Source: Leptidea sinapis (Eukaryota; Arthropoda; Insecta; Lepidoptera; Pieridae). From it: DNA of 64,000 nt. Made by a program: the position numbers and the translations under genes. The notes beneath the pieces are model-generated. The model was not told the DNA's origin and did no database searches. It was given only the letters and a program-made list of their open reading frames with translations. This document shows positions 22,276-32,866 of this stretch, piece by piece (position 1 is the first letter of the stretch; each line of letters opens with the position of its first letter). Location of the stretch: NCBI RefSeq assembly GCF_905404315.1, contig NC_066266.1, positions 6,021,501 through 6,085,500 of the forward strand, in the 5' to 3' direction.

Positions 22276-22576
22276 GCATTGACGTTCGTTTTTATAAACA
22301 AGCCGAAACACTTCAAAAACAATAAATTTTATTGTAACACGAGTCCGTTGAAATTGGCGTCGGTAACGCGCGGCGGCTTAAGACGGGCATGTGCGCCACG
22401 CGCTTTGTGGCAGCTTGACCACGGACGGGAGAGAGTGCGAAAAAATCACCAAAATACCCCTTACTTTTACAGTTGGAGCCATGCTAATGATTCAATCGAG
22501 ATAAAAATTGTTCGAAATTTTATTTATTTTACACCAATACTATTTAAAGTGACATAGTTTTGTAAATAAAATTGTA
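22276..22576. other. GC-rich block at the right end of unit 2
   Basis: Duplicate of 15560-15860, identical by eye. Confidence 0.45.
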
Positions 22577-23232
22577 TTATGTTTGTAATAAATTAAAAAT
22601 GCTTTTAAATCTGAATGAAAACTATGGCGTTTATAGCATAAAACCAGGATGAAAAAATTTACAAAGCCTTACCTTTTCTGTTTCTAAGTTAACACAGCGG
22701 ATATTACCAAACTTTATTGATAATATATAAAGCAATTCGGTTTTACGATTCGATGCCTGATTTTTAATTAAATGTTTCTGGAAGAGAATTCTGCTTTTAT
22801 TGCACAGATTATGGTACAGGTTGGCTTTATGGGGTAGTTGGATATATCTATGGCCAATTTGTGTCTTAAATGTATTGGATAAGGAAATTTCCATTGAAAT
22901 TTTATCATATTTTGTGTCTTACTCGGGAATAGAATTATTTTAAAACTTGCAATTTGAATAAGTGAGACAAAAGGTGAGAGATGTACTTGAGAGAGTTTTT
23001 TTTTCATATGACTAAATTTAATATCACGTAGTGACTATGAAACTATGAAATTAACGATACTCAGACGAATCTTTTATATGCTATCCGGATATTTGAGTCA
23101 CCTACCGGAATGTCGTTATGGTCAAGTAATTGTCGTAGTCGAATATGATGATCAATGGAACTCCTTAACAACTTACAGTAAGGGTGTGATCTGTGGCAGA
23201 ATTTCAAACGGTTTGTTATAATAATAATAATA

Positions 23233-23501
23233 TTGACACACTTTTTTACACAAATTATATTGCCCCAAGTTAAGCATATATAGCCTGTGTTATGGGTTAC
23301 AAGACAACGATATATTTAACACAATATACTTACTTAAACATACATAAATTCATATAAACATACATAAATACATTTAAACATCCATGACTCGGAAAAAAAC
23401 ATCCATATTCATCATATAAATGCTTGCACCTACCGGGATTCGAACCCGGGACCTCTAGCTTAGTAGGTAGGATCGCTAACCACTCGGCTATACAGGTCGT
23501 C
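23233..23501 (-). repeat. tRNA-headed SINE, minus copy in unit 3
   Basis: Duplicate of 9828-10096 and 16517-16785, with the common ACACAAATT state. Confidence 0.85.
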
Positions 23502-23624
23502 GTTATCAAATTGCAATGTACTTACGTTCATTGCTGCATTGCAAAATTCAGTAGTAGTCTATACATATCCAGACAACTTAGTGTACTTCAATGCACTTAA
23601 AATCAAAAATAAAAATAAATATTA

Positions 23625-24397
23625 ACAAAAGACAACCGATTTCATAATAACAATTCATAAAATATGTACTAAAAAGTATAAAAATAATTGCGTATTTTAT
23701 ACAATCTAATTAATTAATCTAATTATTCTAGTTACGATTATTGTTATTTTTGGAGCCGGTGTCAAGAATAAATTGTTGATTCCAAGATACCGATTACAAA
23801 AACTTAACGATTCTTTCATGGGAAACTCTGTGCGTTTCTATAACAAACTCCCATCAAACGTGACAGAGCTATCAATTCGTCATTTCAAATTTTATATTAA
23901 AAAACAATTAATTAAGGAAGCCTATAATAGAATAGATGATCTTATATATGCCAAGATAGCTTGGCCAGATGTCGCTCCATCTCACAATGACAGCTTGACA
24001 ATACCTTAGGTTCTTGTAAACCGGTGTAGAGCTATGACTAGTTTTTGTATAATAGAACAATAGTATAATTATTGATACAACTTAGTATTTTTGTATTTTA
24101 GAATAATTTATTTTGTGACGATTCAATGTGATCCTCGAGATTTTATTGAAGAAAGATATTCTGATTCTGTCAGCCAAGGTTGGTTGTATCTACGTAGTTA
24201 TATTATGTGAGATGTGCTTGTGTTGCACGCGCGACGAGATACGTGTGCGGGGCCGCGGCGGGAGGACACCGATTCCAAAAATAACAATAATCGTAACTAA
24301 AATTAGATTAATTAGATTGTATAAAATGCCCAATTATTATTATACTTTTTAGTGTATATTATATCTATTGTTATTTTGAAGTCGGTGGTTTTTTGTT
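23625..24397. repeat. Inverted repeat enclosing a LINE 3' end (unit 3)
   Basis: Duplicate of 16909-17681, with arms at about 23625-23763 and 24265-24397. Confidence 0.7.
23760..24009 (+). pseudogene. LINE reverse transcriptase C-terminus (unit 3)
   Basis: Identical in translation to the unit 2 copy (HFKFYIKK, KIAWPDV). A relic of about 80 codons. Confidence 0.75.
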
Positions 24398-24657
24398 AAA
24401 ATTCTATTGACTAGGCAATCGATACAATTATTTCATGCACACGATTTTATTTTCTTTTTATTCCTATGAAAAAACAAAGTTTATACAATCATGTTAATTT
24501 AGTTTATACTGTGTCACATGCTGACTTTTATTTTCCACGGCAATTCAATCTATATTGAGTCAACAAATTCAGCCGTAGTAATGCTGGATAACGATCACCC
24601 ATTCATAGAATGGCTACTTCCAATAATTACAATTTACTCATAAATTGATTGATATCT

Positions 24658-24924
24658 TGACGACCTGTATAGCCGAGTGGTTAGTGATCCTACGTACTAA
24701 GCTAGAGGTCCCGGGTTCGAATCCCGGTAGGTGCAAGCAATTTATATGATGAATGTGGATGTTTGTTTCCGAGTCATGGATGTTTAAATGTATTTATGTA
24801 TGTTTATATGTATGTTTAGGTAAGTATATTGTATTTAATATATCGTTGTCTTGCAACCCATAACACAGGCTATATATGCTTAATTTGGGGCAAGATAATT
24901 TTTGTAAAAAAGTGTGTCAATATA
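24658..24924 (+). repeat. tRNA-headed SINE, plus copy in unit 3
   Basis: Duplicate of 11224-11490 and 17942-18208, with an intact A and B box but a SINE body directly attached. Confidence 0.85.
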
Positions 24925-25004
24925 ATATAAGTATTATCTTTGCTTCTCGTGTGGGATCATTTAAATACATGTTAGTATGTGCCTTGAAAACAATAAAAAT
25001 ATTA

Positions 25005-25231
25005 ATAATTTGTTATGTTTTAAAGTGATTACGTTAACTTCTGGGATTAATTACACAAATAAAACAGAAAACAAAATTTTATGAACGATGCGGTACTCGA
25101 AACTCTAACCTGAGAGTTGAACAAAGCATACTTACAAGATTTTATCAACGATACGTCACTCTAACGGTTGGTCCAGTTGGAAAGAGTCCCGCATCGTTCT
25201 TAAAATTTTGTTTTAGTTTTATCTGTGTTCT
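25005..25231 (+). repeat. Fold-back tRNA-headed SINE (unit 3), head deleted
   Basis: Compared with units 1 and 2, 35 bases are missing after AAAGAG near 25186. This removes the anticodon arm and the start of the B box. The deletion is flanked by a shared GAG, as in microhomology-mediated loss. Confidence 0.8.
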
Positions 25232-25386
25232 TTAAATATTACTGTTATGCTTCTGAATAATTTTATCCTAGAATTTTTATTTCATTTTCTTAAAACTATA
25301 TACATCACCATTATTCAACATTACATGACAAGGTAATGAAACAAGAGGTTAACGGTCCTGTCGACACAATTACTTTTATAATATAG

Positions 25387-26963
25387 TAGCTGACCCAGCA
25401 AACGTTGTGTTGCCATATATAAAATAATAAAAAAATCTATAATAAAAATTTTTGGGGTATAAAAAAAACGATCGACTCTCAGACCTATCAAATATATCGT
25501 ACATAAAATTTATTGTACTACAATTCAAATTCTAATTCTAATTCAAATATTTTTATTCAAAATAGGATATGATATCACTTATTGAAAGTCAAAAAAACTA
25601 CCACCTATTCCAAAGTGAATGCCTCAGGCCTGAGAAGAATGGACGCAACAAACTCAGCGGGCTTTTTTTTTTCATCAAAAATATGTTTTACAATTAAAGT
25701 AACATTTGCAAAGTAACATTGTACAATTAAACTTATTATTTAATAGCCTGAGGGCGGTCGCTCCATTCCCAATCTGTGGTATCATTAAGAAAGTCATTTA
25801 TGTTATAGTAACCTTTACCACACAAACGTTTTTTAACAATTCTTTTGAATAACGTAACACCTTTGTTTTGAACATTTTCTGAGATCTTGTTGTAAAAGCA
25901 TATACATTGCCCCACAAAAGACTTACTAACTCGACTTAGCCGAGTAGTAGGCATCATCAGTTTATGTCTGTTCCTGGTGTTAACATTATGGTTATGACAG
26001 TTTCTGGCAAATTCACTTATGTGCCTATGAACATACATTACATCATCAAGAATATATTGAGAAGCAACAGTCAAGATGTTAATTTCTTTGAATTTTGCTC
26101 TCAATGATTCCCTAGGACCTAGGTTATAAATAGCGCGAATAGCCCTCTTCTGCAGCACAAATATTGTATTAATATCGGCAGCGTTGCCCCATAGCAATAT
26201 ACCATAGGACATAATACTATGGAAATAACTAAAGTATACTAGTCGCGCCGTATCTATGTCAGTTAATTGTCTAATTTTTTTAACCACGTATGCTGCAGAA
26301 CTAAGTCTGTTCGCCAATCCTTCAATATGGGGGCCCCATTGTAATTTGGAATCTAGATTTATGCCAAGAAATATAGCAGATTCCACCGGTTCTATCACCT
26401 CTCCATTTAACAAAACATTTGCATTTACATTTTTGTCATTTGGTACGGTAAATTTAATGAATTTAGTTTTCTTGCTATTTGACAATAGGTTATTAGCGCT
26501 AAACCAGTACACGATGTCAGATAAAATATCGTTCACTTCGTTATACATAGCTTGGTTTCTTTTCACTTTGAAAATCAGTGAAGTGTCATCCGCAAACAAT
26601 ACTACCTTATGTTTTTTCTCTATAACATTAGGATTATAATAATCATTATATTTGATTGCCATCTTGCAACTCTAATGCGTAACTGTGGATGCAATAGAAT
26701 AATATTAAAATAGCGATACAAAAATAGGTGTTGATCGCAGACGGGTGAAATTTTGAAGTTGTGTTGTTGTTTTTTAGTGCTGAATCATAATAAAAAAAAA
26801 GCCAAAAAAATTTAACAAATATCACCCTTGACCCTTATCATTTAGGGGTATGAAAAATAGATGATGGCTATTCTCACACCTACTAGATATACAAACAAAT
26901 TGGCTTAGCCGTTTCGAAGGAGGTTGGTAACAAATACCAGGACACGAGAATTTTATATATAAG
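25387..26963 (+). repeat. CTGACCC-headed repeat with LINE, empty Tc1 site (unit 3)
   Basis: Head at 25387, LINE insertion 25522-26646 and tail ending ACGAGAATTTTATATATAAG at 26963. The uninterrupted CACCTACTAGATATAC at about 26876-26891 is the pre-insertion target of the Tc1 element found in units 1 and 2. Confidence 0.8.
25522..26646 (-). pseudogene. LINE reverse transcriptase C-terminal half, best preserved (unit 3)
   Basis: The 308-codon frame 26662-25736 starts in flanking repeat. It carries FADDTS (catalytic box) near residue 23, the LGINLDSKLQW region, and the complete C-terminus with SKSFVGQCICFYNKI, RIVKKRLCGKGYYNI and DTTDWEWSDRPQA. The 3' UTR block (GCTGAGTTTGTTGCGTCC on the minus strand) and the TTTGAATTAGAATTAG tail follow. 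It is the ancestral form of the shorter copies in units 1 and 2. The missing N-terminal domains make it a 5'-truncated insertion. The clade (Jockey/CR1-like) is inferred from motif style. Confidence 0.85.
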
Positions 26964-27085
26964 AAGTACCTAATGTGAACACTGCTTGTTGACCCTAATA
27001 AATAAAAAAAATGTAGTAAATCGAAATGTAATCTGTAGGTAAATGTATCTATTTTTTATGTATCAAATCAGATCAGATAACAAAA

Positions 27086-27390
27086 GCATTGACGTTCGTT
27101 TTTATAAACAAGACGAAACACTTCAAAAGCAATAAATTTTATTGTAACACGAGTCCGTTGAAATTGGCGTCGGTAACGCGCGGCGGCTTAAGACGGGCAT
27201 GTGCGCCACGCGCTTTGTGGCAGTTTGACCACGGACGGGAGAGAGTGCGAAAAAATCACCAAAATACCCCTTACTTTTACAGTTGGAGCCATGCTAATGA
27301 TTCAATCGAGATAAAAATTGTTCGAAATTTTATTTATTTTACACCAATACTATTTAAAATGACATAGTTTTGTTAGTTTTGTAAATAAAA
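27086..27390. other. GC-rich block at the right end of unit 3
   Basis: Homologue of 15560-15860 with four substitutions inside the 92-codon frame (27089-27367), all changing amino acids. Non-coding sequence is the simpler reading. Confidence 0.45.
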
Positions 27391-27448
27391 TCGTATTATG
27401 TTTGTAATAAATTAAAAATGCTTTTAATTCTGGATGAAAACAATGGCG

Positions 27449-28321
27449 ATCTTGTGCGAGAGAGGTAACCTAGCTCCGCTCGATTCGCTTAAATAAAATT
27501 TTAATGATCCTTTAAATAATATTACACCGTTCCGAAGCAGATTTCCAGCGGTAAAATATTGCTTACTCAGCTGACTAACTAACCCCGTCTAATAAAAATT
27601 ATGCAAACAAGATTTCCGTGAACTTTCCCCATAAAATGTTAAATGCTTGCCTAATCGCCGCGTCAAATTATCCCATTTTTAGGATCACCTATTTGCGAAG
27701 ATGGATGCTGCTAGGGGAGAATGATTCATTATAGTCAAGTACCACTTTTGGAGATGAAAAAATTTGTGTTTTTTCTTAAGTAAATTATCAAGTTAATGGG
27801 CTGTTGACTTAACAATTTATGAGATTTTTTTCCCAGCAATTTGATTAACTTTGATTTTATTTATATACTAGCAAACAGCCGCGAATTCGCTTCATTAGAT
27901 TTTATTAACATGCCAATCGGCCTACTCACGGTTTTAATCACTGAACCCAATTTTTTTGTAAATTTTAATTAGTTAATTTACTTATCAAAGTCAAATAAAC
28001 TTAATTCAAATAGGCTTCAGACTATGACAGCTATGAAAACATTGAAAATAATAGAATTTAAAACTAACCTCTATTTTGAGCAATTCACGCAGACAAACAT
28101 CTGTCATACAAATCGCGAGTGTAAGACGTAACGTGTCATGCACACTCAACTAATATTCCTGGCCTGTTTTTAATTGGTTGTCTAACAGCAAGAGACTCTA
28201 TCTAGACGTATAAATTATTTTGAGTTGCTGCATTTATATATGGATCATTTTAAGCGTTAGTAAGTTCTGGCGACACTGTCCTAGCGTATAGACTATAGAG
28301 ATACAAAGCATGTAAGAGAAG
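27449..28321. other. AT-rich sequence right of the array
   Basis: No gene is seen. A fragment with TCAAAGTCAAATAAACTTAA near 27985 resembles LINE 3' tails. Probably intronic. Confidence 0.4.
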
Positions 28322-28650
28322 ACTACCTCTTACAGAGGTCTACATACATACATACATAAAATCACGCCTCTTTCCCGTAGGGGTAGGCAGAGACAACTTC
28401 TTTCCACTTGCTACGATCCTTACATACTTGTTTCGCTTCGTCCACTTTAATTATTCCTTTCATACATGCTCTCCGGTTTAGGGTACTCTTGACCTGGCCT
28501 TTTTTCAAGACGTCCCTGATTTGATCTTGAAACGTCCGCCTAGGTCTACCCCTTCCAATCCTTCCTTTCATACACAGATCTTATACACTTTCTTCGTCAA
28601 TCGTTCTTCATTCATTCTCTCGACATGTCCAAACCATCTCAGCATAGGTC
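28322..28650 (-). pseudogene. LINE reverse transcriptase C-terminus with CATA-repeat tail
   Basis: Minus-strand frames give RWFGHVERMNEERLTKKVY (28650-28570 side) and, after a frameshift, GRGRPRRTFQDQI then VCKDRSKWKEVVSAYP. This is the C-terminal end of a lepidopteran RTE-like LINE. A CATACATACATA run at its 3' side (about 28331-28358) is its simple-repeat tail. The frameshift and 5' truncation make it inactive. Confidence 0.75.
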
Positions 28651-28805
28651 GACCTCTGTCTAGCAAGATAAATAAAGGAAAACGAATCTATTGTTACTTC
28701 CACTGTTTTTAATTGACAACTCGTAAGCTCCGTTTGGCGTGAACTTCTGGAGTTCGTGGAGTTTTTTGCTTATTTTTAAACTAGTTCCGACTGTGATGAA
28801 GTTAC

Positions 28806-28885
28806 GTTCTAAACAATTTGTTATGTTTTAAAGTGATAACCGTCACTTCTGGGGTAAATTACAAAAATAAACGATGTGGGACTCC
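28806..28885 (-). repeat. Fold-back SINE arm fragment
   Basis: AACAATTTGTTATGTTTTAA, then AAGTGATAACCGTCACTTCT and ATTACAAAAATAAACGATG match the distal arm of the fold-back SINE at 11571. The tRNA head is missing. Confidence 0.6.
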
Positions 28886-28894
28886 ACCATGCGA

Positions 28895-29045
28895 TAAAAA
28901 TAATAAATTTTATTAAATCAAATTTGCGCTGAGTTTCTTGCGCCCATTTTACTCAATTTTTAATATTCGGATGGGGTAGTTTGGAAATTCAATAAATGAT
29001 TTAAAAAAAATCTATTTTGAATAAAAATATTATATGAATTTGACT
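28895..29045 (+). repeat. Jockey/CR1-like LINE 3' UTR fragment
   Basis: GCGCTGAGTTTCTTGCGCCC and TCTATTTTGAATAAAAATAT match the tail of the LINE at 25522. Only the 3' UTR remains. Confidence 0.65.
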
Positions 29046-29569
29046 ATATAGCAAGTCTTGTCAACCTACGATTAATTTTTAAATTTTAATTACAGTATTA
29101 TATAAACGTTTGAAGTCGGTATTGTTGTAGATTTTTTTTTTATGTATTTCTCTAATATCGTAATGACTTAACTCAAAAACAATTTCACCGTTTTCAAAGA
29201 TATTTTCATCTGTTTAATATTAAATAAGTGTATTTTAAAATAATTAAAACACACATGAGTTCGAGTCTGCGAGCTGATGAGGAATTACAGGAGCGTTTCC
29301 GGTCTTTTATAAAAGTCCATTCGCCTTTGAATGTTGTATCATCCTAGAAACACCACACAACGAATTTCATTCTTTAGTTATGTTGTACGTGGAAAACCAA
29401 ACTGTATAGGAGTGCCAGACGAAATCTTTACATTCATTTCAATTATCAAATAATAAAAACACTAAGATATAAATGAAGTTTTGCTATACTTTCGTCTTAG
29501 TAATAGCATGCAGTGTTAGTTTTTCTAATTTCAGAATAAAACGTCGGTGATGTTAGAAAATACATGAAA

Positions 29570-30160
29570 AAGCGGTCAAATGCGAGTTGGACTCGCCCAT
29601 GAAGGGTTCCGTAGCAGGAAGTAACACAGTATAAAAGTTCTTGAAGTTCGTTGTAACGTTGATAGATGTTTTAATAATAGTGTATTTTTTTCAATTAAGT
29701 TACTGTTAATACTATTTATGACGTATTAAAAAAAACTACTTACTAGATATCGTTCAAACCAATTTTTGGTAGAAATTTGCATGGTACATCATATATTACT
29801 TTTAGTTTTATCAATCTCTTATTTTAGAAGTTACAGGGAGGGGGGGGGGAGCACTTTTGGAAGAGTCTCTCGCGCAAACTATTCAGTTTATAAAAAAATA
29901 CCCTACATGAATGGGTTTGATAAAAAAAATTTTTTGAATTTCAGTTCTTAGTATGGGGAACTCTCCAAATTTATATTGTTTTTCTATTTTTGTGTGAAAA
30001 TCTTAATGCAGTTCACAGAATACATCTACTTACCAAGTTTCAACAGTATAGTTCATATAGTTTCGGATTAGAGTGGCCGTGTCATACGGACAGACAGATA
30101 GACAGACATGACGAATATATAAGGGCCGTTTTTGCTATTTGGCTACAGAACCCTAAAAAA
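29570..30160 (+). repeat. GGGTTCCGTA-type dispersed repeat
   Basis: It begins GCGGTCAAATGCGAGTTGG, then ACTCGCCCATGAAGGGTTCC, and ends with ACGGACAGACAGATAGACAG and GGCTACAGAACCCTAAAAAA. This order is a familiar lepidopteran repeat pattern. A tiny related piece (CAGACGGACTTAGTAATAGG) is at about 61809. A long G run lies at 29837-29851. Confidence 0.6.
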
Positions 30161-30165
30161 CTTGC

Positions 30166-30885
30166 AACACACATAGTTCCGTTCTTAAACAATCAGTGTA
30201 ATTCGATTCCGGAATTCATTCGATTGTAAATTTCCACTAAATCGATTGGCAGTGAGTTGTAACTTTAAAAGATTTATTGAGCTGATTGAGTTTTGCGGTA
30301 CCCAGCTCGAAGGGAAACTTTTTACAGTTAATCACCGATTTGAATACTGCATTGTAATTAATTGCTTCAATAGCTGAGTTTTAATTGGTCTTCGGGAACT
30401 TTATTTCGACTTCTTGAGCTTGATTTTATTCTTATTTACGTTTGTTTTATTGCTGAGAAATATTTATTAATAATTATTCATAACAACACAAGGCATTATT
30501 GGCCTTACAAATGAAATTGGCATAAAGTTATAACTAATCATAAACTAAGAAAATGCAAAATGTTTACAAATAGACATTTTGTTTACGATTATACGGACGT
30601 ATATGGTTTCCCGCGTTCATTTGCAAGGCTGCTTGACATTCGGAAAATTCAGAATTATTACTTATTATATATATTATTACTTTGTATTGACAGTGTTGTC
30701 AATGATATTGTAAACATTTTTCATATTCTTTGTTTATGCTTAATTATAACTTTATACCAAGTTTATTTGTAAGGCCGTAAAGATATAGTAAAAATAACAA
30801 GTTAAATATAGAATGTCATGAAAAGGACACCCACTCAGCATTTTTGGAGTTGAAATAAGGATCACCCCAATTCCAACACCGATTT
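30166..30885. other. AT-rich non-coding stretch
   Basis: Short frames only (for example 30560-30772, hydrophobic and AT-driven). No gene or recognised repeat. Confidence 0.4.
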
Positions 30886-31235
30886 TCAGTAGGTCGGCCT
30901 GTTGACAGAAGCCGTAGAAAAAGTCAGCTACGGTCGGCTCGATTCTTTGGCGTTACGTAGAGATGTGGGCTCTCTCTGTATCTTTTACCGAATTTATCAC
31001 AGGGAGTGCTTAGAGGAGTTGTTCGGGTTGAGTCCAACGTTGTAATTCTACCACAGGACATTACGTCAAAATTCAAAATACCACCAGCATCACGTTGACG
31101 TCTGGCATTTCACAATCGCGCGCTTCACAAGAAATTTATTGCCTCCCACACTCCAACAAAGCATACTCCCACCTTAAAGACTGGCAACGAATCCTTTGAC
31201 ACCTGATGTTTCGGATGTCCATGGGCGGTTGTCTC
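30886..31235 (+). pseudogene. Decayed LINE reverse transcriptase C-terminus (RRDVxSLCxFYRIYH type)
   Basis: Frames read LDSLALRRDVGSLCIFYRIYH, then FYHRTLRQN and HHVDVWHF with stops. These match the better copy at 47205-47755, which has the same motifs. Multiple stops show it is a relic. Confidence 0.7.
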
Positions 31236-31375
31236 GTTGTTGAAATAAAAACTATCCTATCTCTCAAGTTGCACCAAACTGCACTCCATGAAGTAATCCC
31301 CATTAAAATCCGTTCATTAGTTTAGGAGTCCATCGCGGACAAACAACGCGTCACGTAATTTATATATATTAAGAA
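31236..31375 (+). repeat. Short dispersed repeat (CTCCATGAAGTAATCCCC type)
   Basis: TATCCTATCTCTCAAGTTGC and CACTCCATGAAGTAATCCCC recur with few changes at about 49190-49280. It ends near a TTATATATATTAAG tail. Confidence 0.6.
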
Positions 31376-31382
31376 AATAATA

Positions 31383-31588
31383 TTGACACACTCTTACACA
31401 TATTATCTAGCCCTAAACTAGACATAGCCTGTACTATGGGTGCAAATGATATATTTAATACAATATACTTAAACATACCTAAATACATAATATAAACATC
31501 CATGACTCAGAAACAAATATTATATAAATGATTGCACCTACCGGGATTCGAACCCGGGACACTTAGCTCATTAGGCAGGGTCACTAAA
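31383..31588 (-). repeat. tRNA-headed SINE, head truncated
   Basis: The minus strand reads GGTTCGAATCCCGGTAGG and the family body and tail. The A-box side is missing because a CTGACCC-headed repeat abuts it at 31589. Confidence 0.75.
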
Positions 31589-31884
31589 CAAAAAAATTCT
31601 CATGTGGCGGTGTTTGTAGTTAAACTCCATCGAAACGGCTTGACTGACTCTCATGAAATTTTGAGTGCATATTGGGTAGGTCTGAGAATCGGACAACATC
31701 TGTTTTACATCCCCCTGAATGTTAAGGGTGGTTTTTTTTAAGACATTTTTTTTTAAATTTGTTTGATTATGAGTCAGCATTAAAAGATACATACAACTTC
31801 AATTTTCACCCATCTACGATCAACAGTTACTTTTGTATCGCGCTTTTAATATCGGCAATACAACGTTTGCTGGGTCAGCTAGTA
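31589..31884 (-). repeat. CTGACCC-headed dispersed repeat, minus copy
   Basis: The reverse complement begins CTAGCTGACCCAGCAAACG and ends near CATGAGAATTTTTTT. It lies only 66 bases from the splice donor of coding exon 6. Confidence 0.8.
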
Positions 31885-31950
31885 TGATATATAAAACACC
31901 CCAGCCATGTTCAGTATACCCCATTCACAAATATTGTTTGTCTCACATAC

Positions 31951-32059
31951 CTTGAGTCTGACGACAGCAGATTTGTACGCTCTGTCAGCTGTGTTCTGTG
32001 CCTGACACGTAAATGTCTGGTTATGGTGACTTCTTCTAGGACGTAACCGAAGAGTCGAT
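31951..32059 (-). CDS. kirre/rst-like: Roughest/Kirre-like receptor, coding exon 6 (end of Ig domain 2)
   Basis: This 109-bp exon is bordered by an acceptor (TTTACATGTAG) and a donor (CTCAAG then GTATGTGAG). It starts by completing the AGA codon left open by exon 5 and then reads STLRLRPRRSHHNQTFTCQA, QNTADRAYKSAVVRLK. It supplies strands E to G of the second immunoglobulin domain, with the conserved cysteine in FTCQAQN. In the Neph/IRM family this domain is part of the adhesive extracellular region that binds partner cells. Next expected is a linker beginning with a YAPKV-like stretch, which is not in the window. The last 31.9 kb on this side is therefore read as intron 6 or longer. Confidence 0.9.
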
Positions 32060-32097
32060 CTACATGTAAACAAATAATTATTTAAGCAATTTCTTTT

Positions 32098-32185
32098 CTT
32101 TTAAAGTGATAACCCTCACTTCTGGGATTAATACACAAATGAAATTGGAAAACAAAATTTTATGAACGATACGGAACTATTAGCT
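32098..32185 (-). repeat. Fold-back SINE arm in intron 5
   Basis: TTTTAAAGTGATAACCCTCA, CTTCTGGGATTAATACAC and ACAAAATTTTATGAACGATA match the left arm of the fold-back SINE; the head is absent. Confidence 0.65.
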
Positions 32186-32215
32186 CATATAGGCGTAACA
32201 TTCTCTAAATATGCG

Positions 32216-32616
32216 GTTTTTTTTTATGGAATAGGAGGACAAACGAGCGTACGGGTCACCTGGTGTTAAGTGATCACCGCCGCCCACACTCTCTTGCAAC
32301 ACCAGATGAATCACTAGAGCGTTGCCGGCCTTTAAGGAAGGTGTACGCACTTTTCTTGAAGGTACACATGTCGTATCGTCCCGGAAACACCGCACAAGGA
32401 AGCTCATTCCACAGCTTCGTAGTACGAGGAAGAAAGCTCCTTGAAAACCGCACTGTGGAGGACCGCCACATATCCAGATGGTGGGGATGATATCGTAACT
32501 TGTGGCGTGTCGTGCGAAGGTGAAATTTGGCGGCAGGAATCTGGTTGAACAGCTCTTCGAAACACTCCCCGTGATAAATGCGGTAGAAGACACACAATGA
32601 AGCGACGTCTCTACGT
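32216..32616 (-). pseudogene. LINE reverse transcriptase C-terminus (RIYHGEC type) in intron 5
   Basis: The minus-strand frame 32597-32274 reads CVFYRIYHGECFEELFNQ, TTRHKLRYHPHHLDMWRSS, RTTKLWNELPCAVFP and FKKSAYTFLKGRQR. This is the C-terminus of a Jockey/CR1-like LINE that recurs at 33691, 35775, 37843, 41605, 43483 and 47205. A run of T on the plus strand at 32216 is its A-tail. It is truncated at the 5' end, and the frame differs from sibling copies after KGRQR. Confidence 0.8.
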
Positions 32617-32866
32617 AAGTTATTGTTTTCTTATAAATCGAGGGCATGACTCCTTTCACGACTATTCTCTAGGTCTCGTGATTTCCGACATGGCTATCAC
32701 CGTCCTTATTAAAACACCACCCTGTATAAATAAATGTAAAAGTTTGAACCGGTTTATTAAAAAGTTGACTGAAAAGAGTGGCAATGGATGTGCTAGCTAC
32801 TGCTCATTAAATCATAACCTATTCACAAGTGTCGTTTTTTAAATCAAATAAATACTCCAATTCAAA

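Larger units (their letters stand above)
15916..22629 (+). repeat. Tandem array unit 2 (hybrid)
   Basis: 6714 bp between TATAGCATAAAACC and GAAAACTATGGCG. From its start to about 17890 it shares variants with unit 3 against unit 1, including a 29-bp segment and at least ten single-base states. From about 18475 on it shares with unit 1, against unit 3, the intact SINE anticodon region, the 332-bp LINE deletion and the Tc1 insertion. Its private changes are few: a 7-bp duplication near 18392 and single bases near 16538 and 18710. Confidence 0.9.
22632..27448 (+). repeat. Tandem array unit 3 (no Tc1 insertion)
   Basis: 4817 bp. The left part matches unit 2 almost base for base. The right part is more diverged, lacks the Tc1 insertion, keeps the LINE C-terminus that units 1 and 2 lost, and lacks about 600 bp of the right spacer. 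Its right edge GAAAACAATGGCG runs into non-array sequence (ATCTTGTGCG), giving the outer boundary. Confidence 0.9.
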
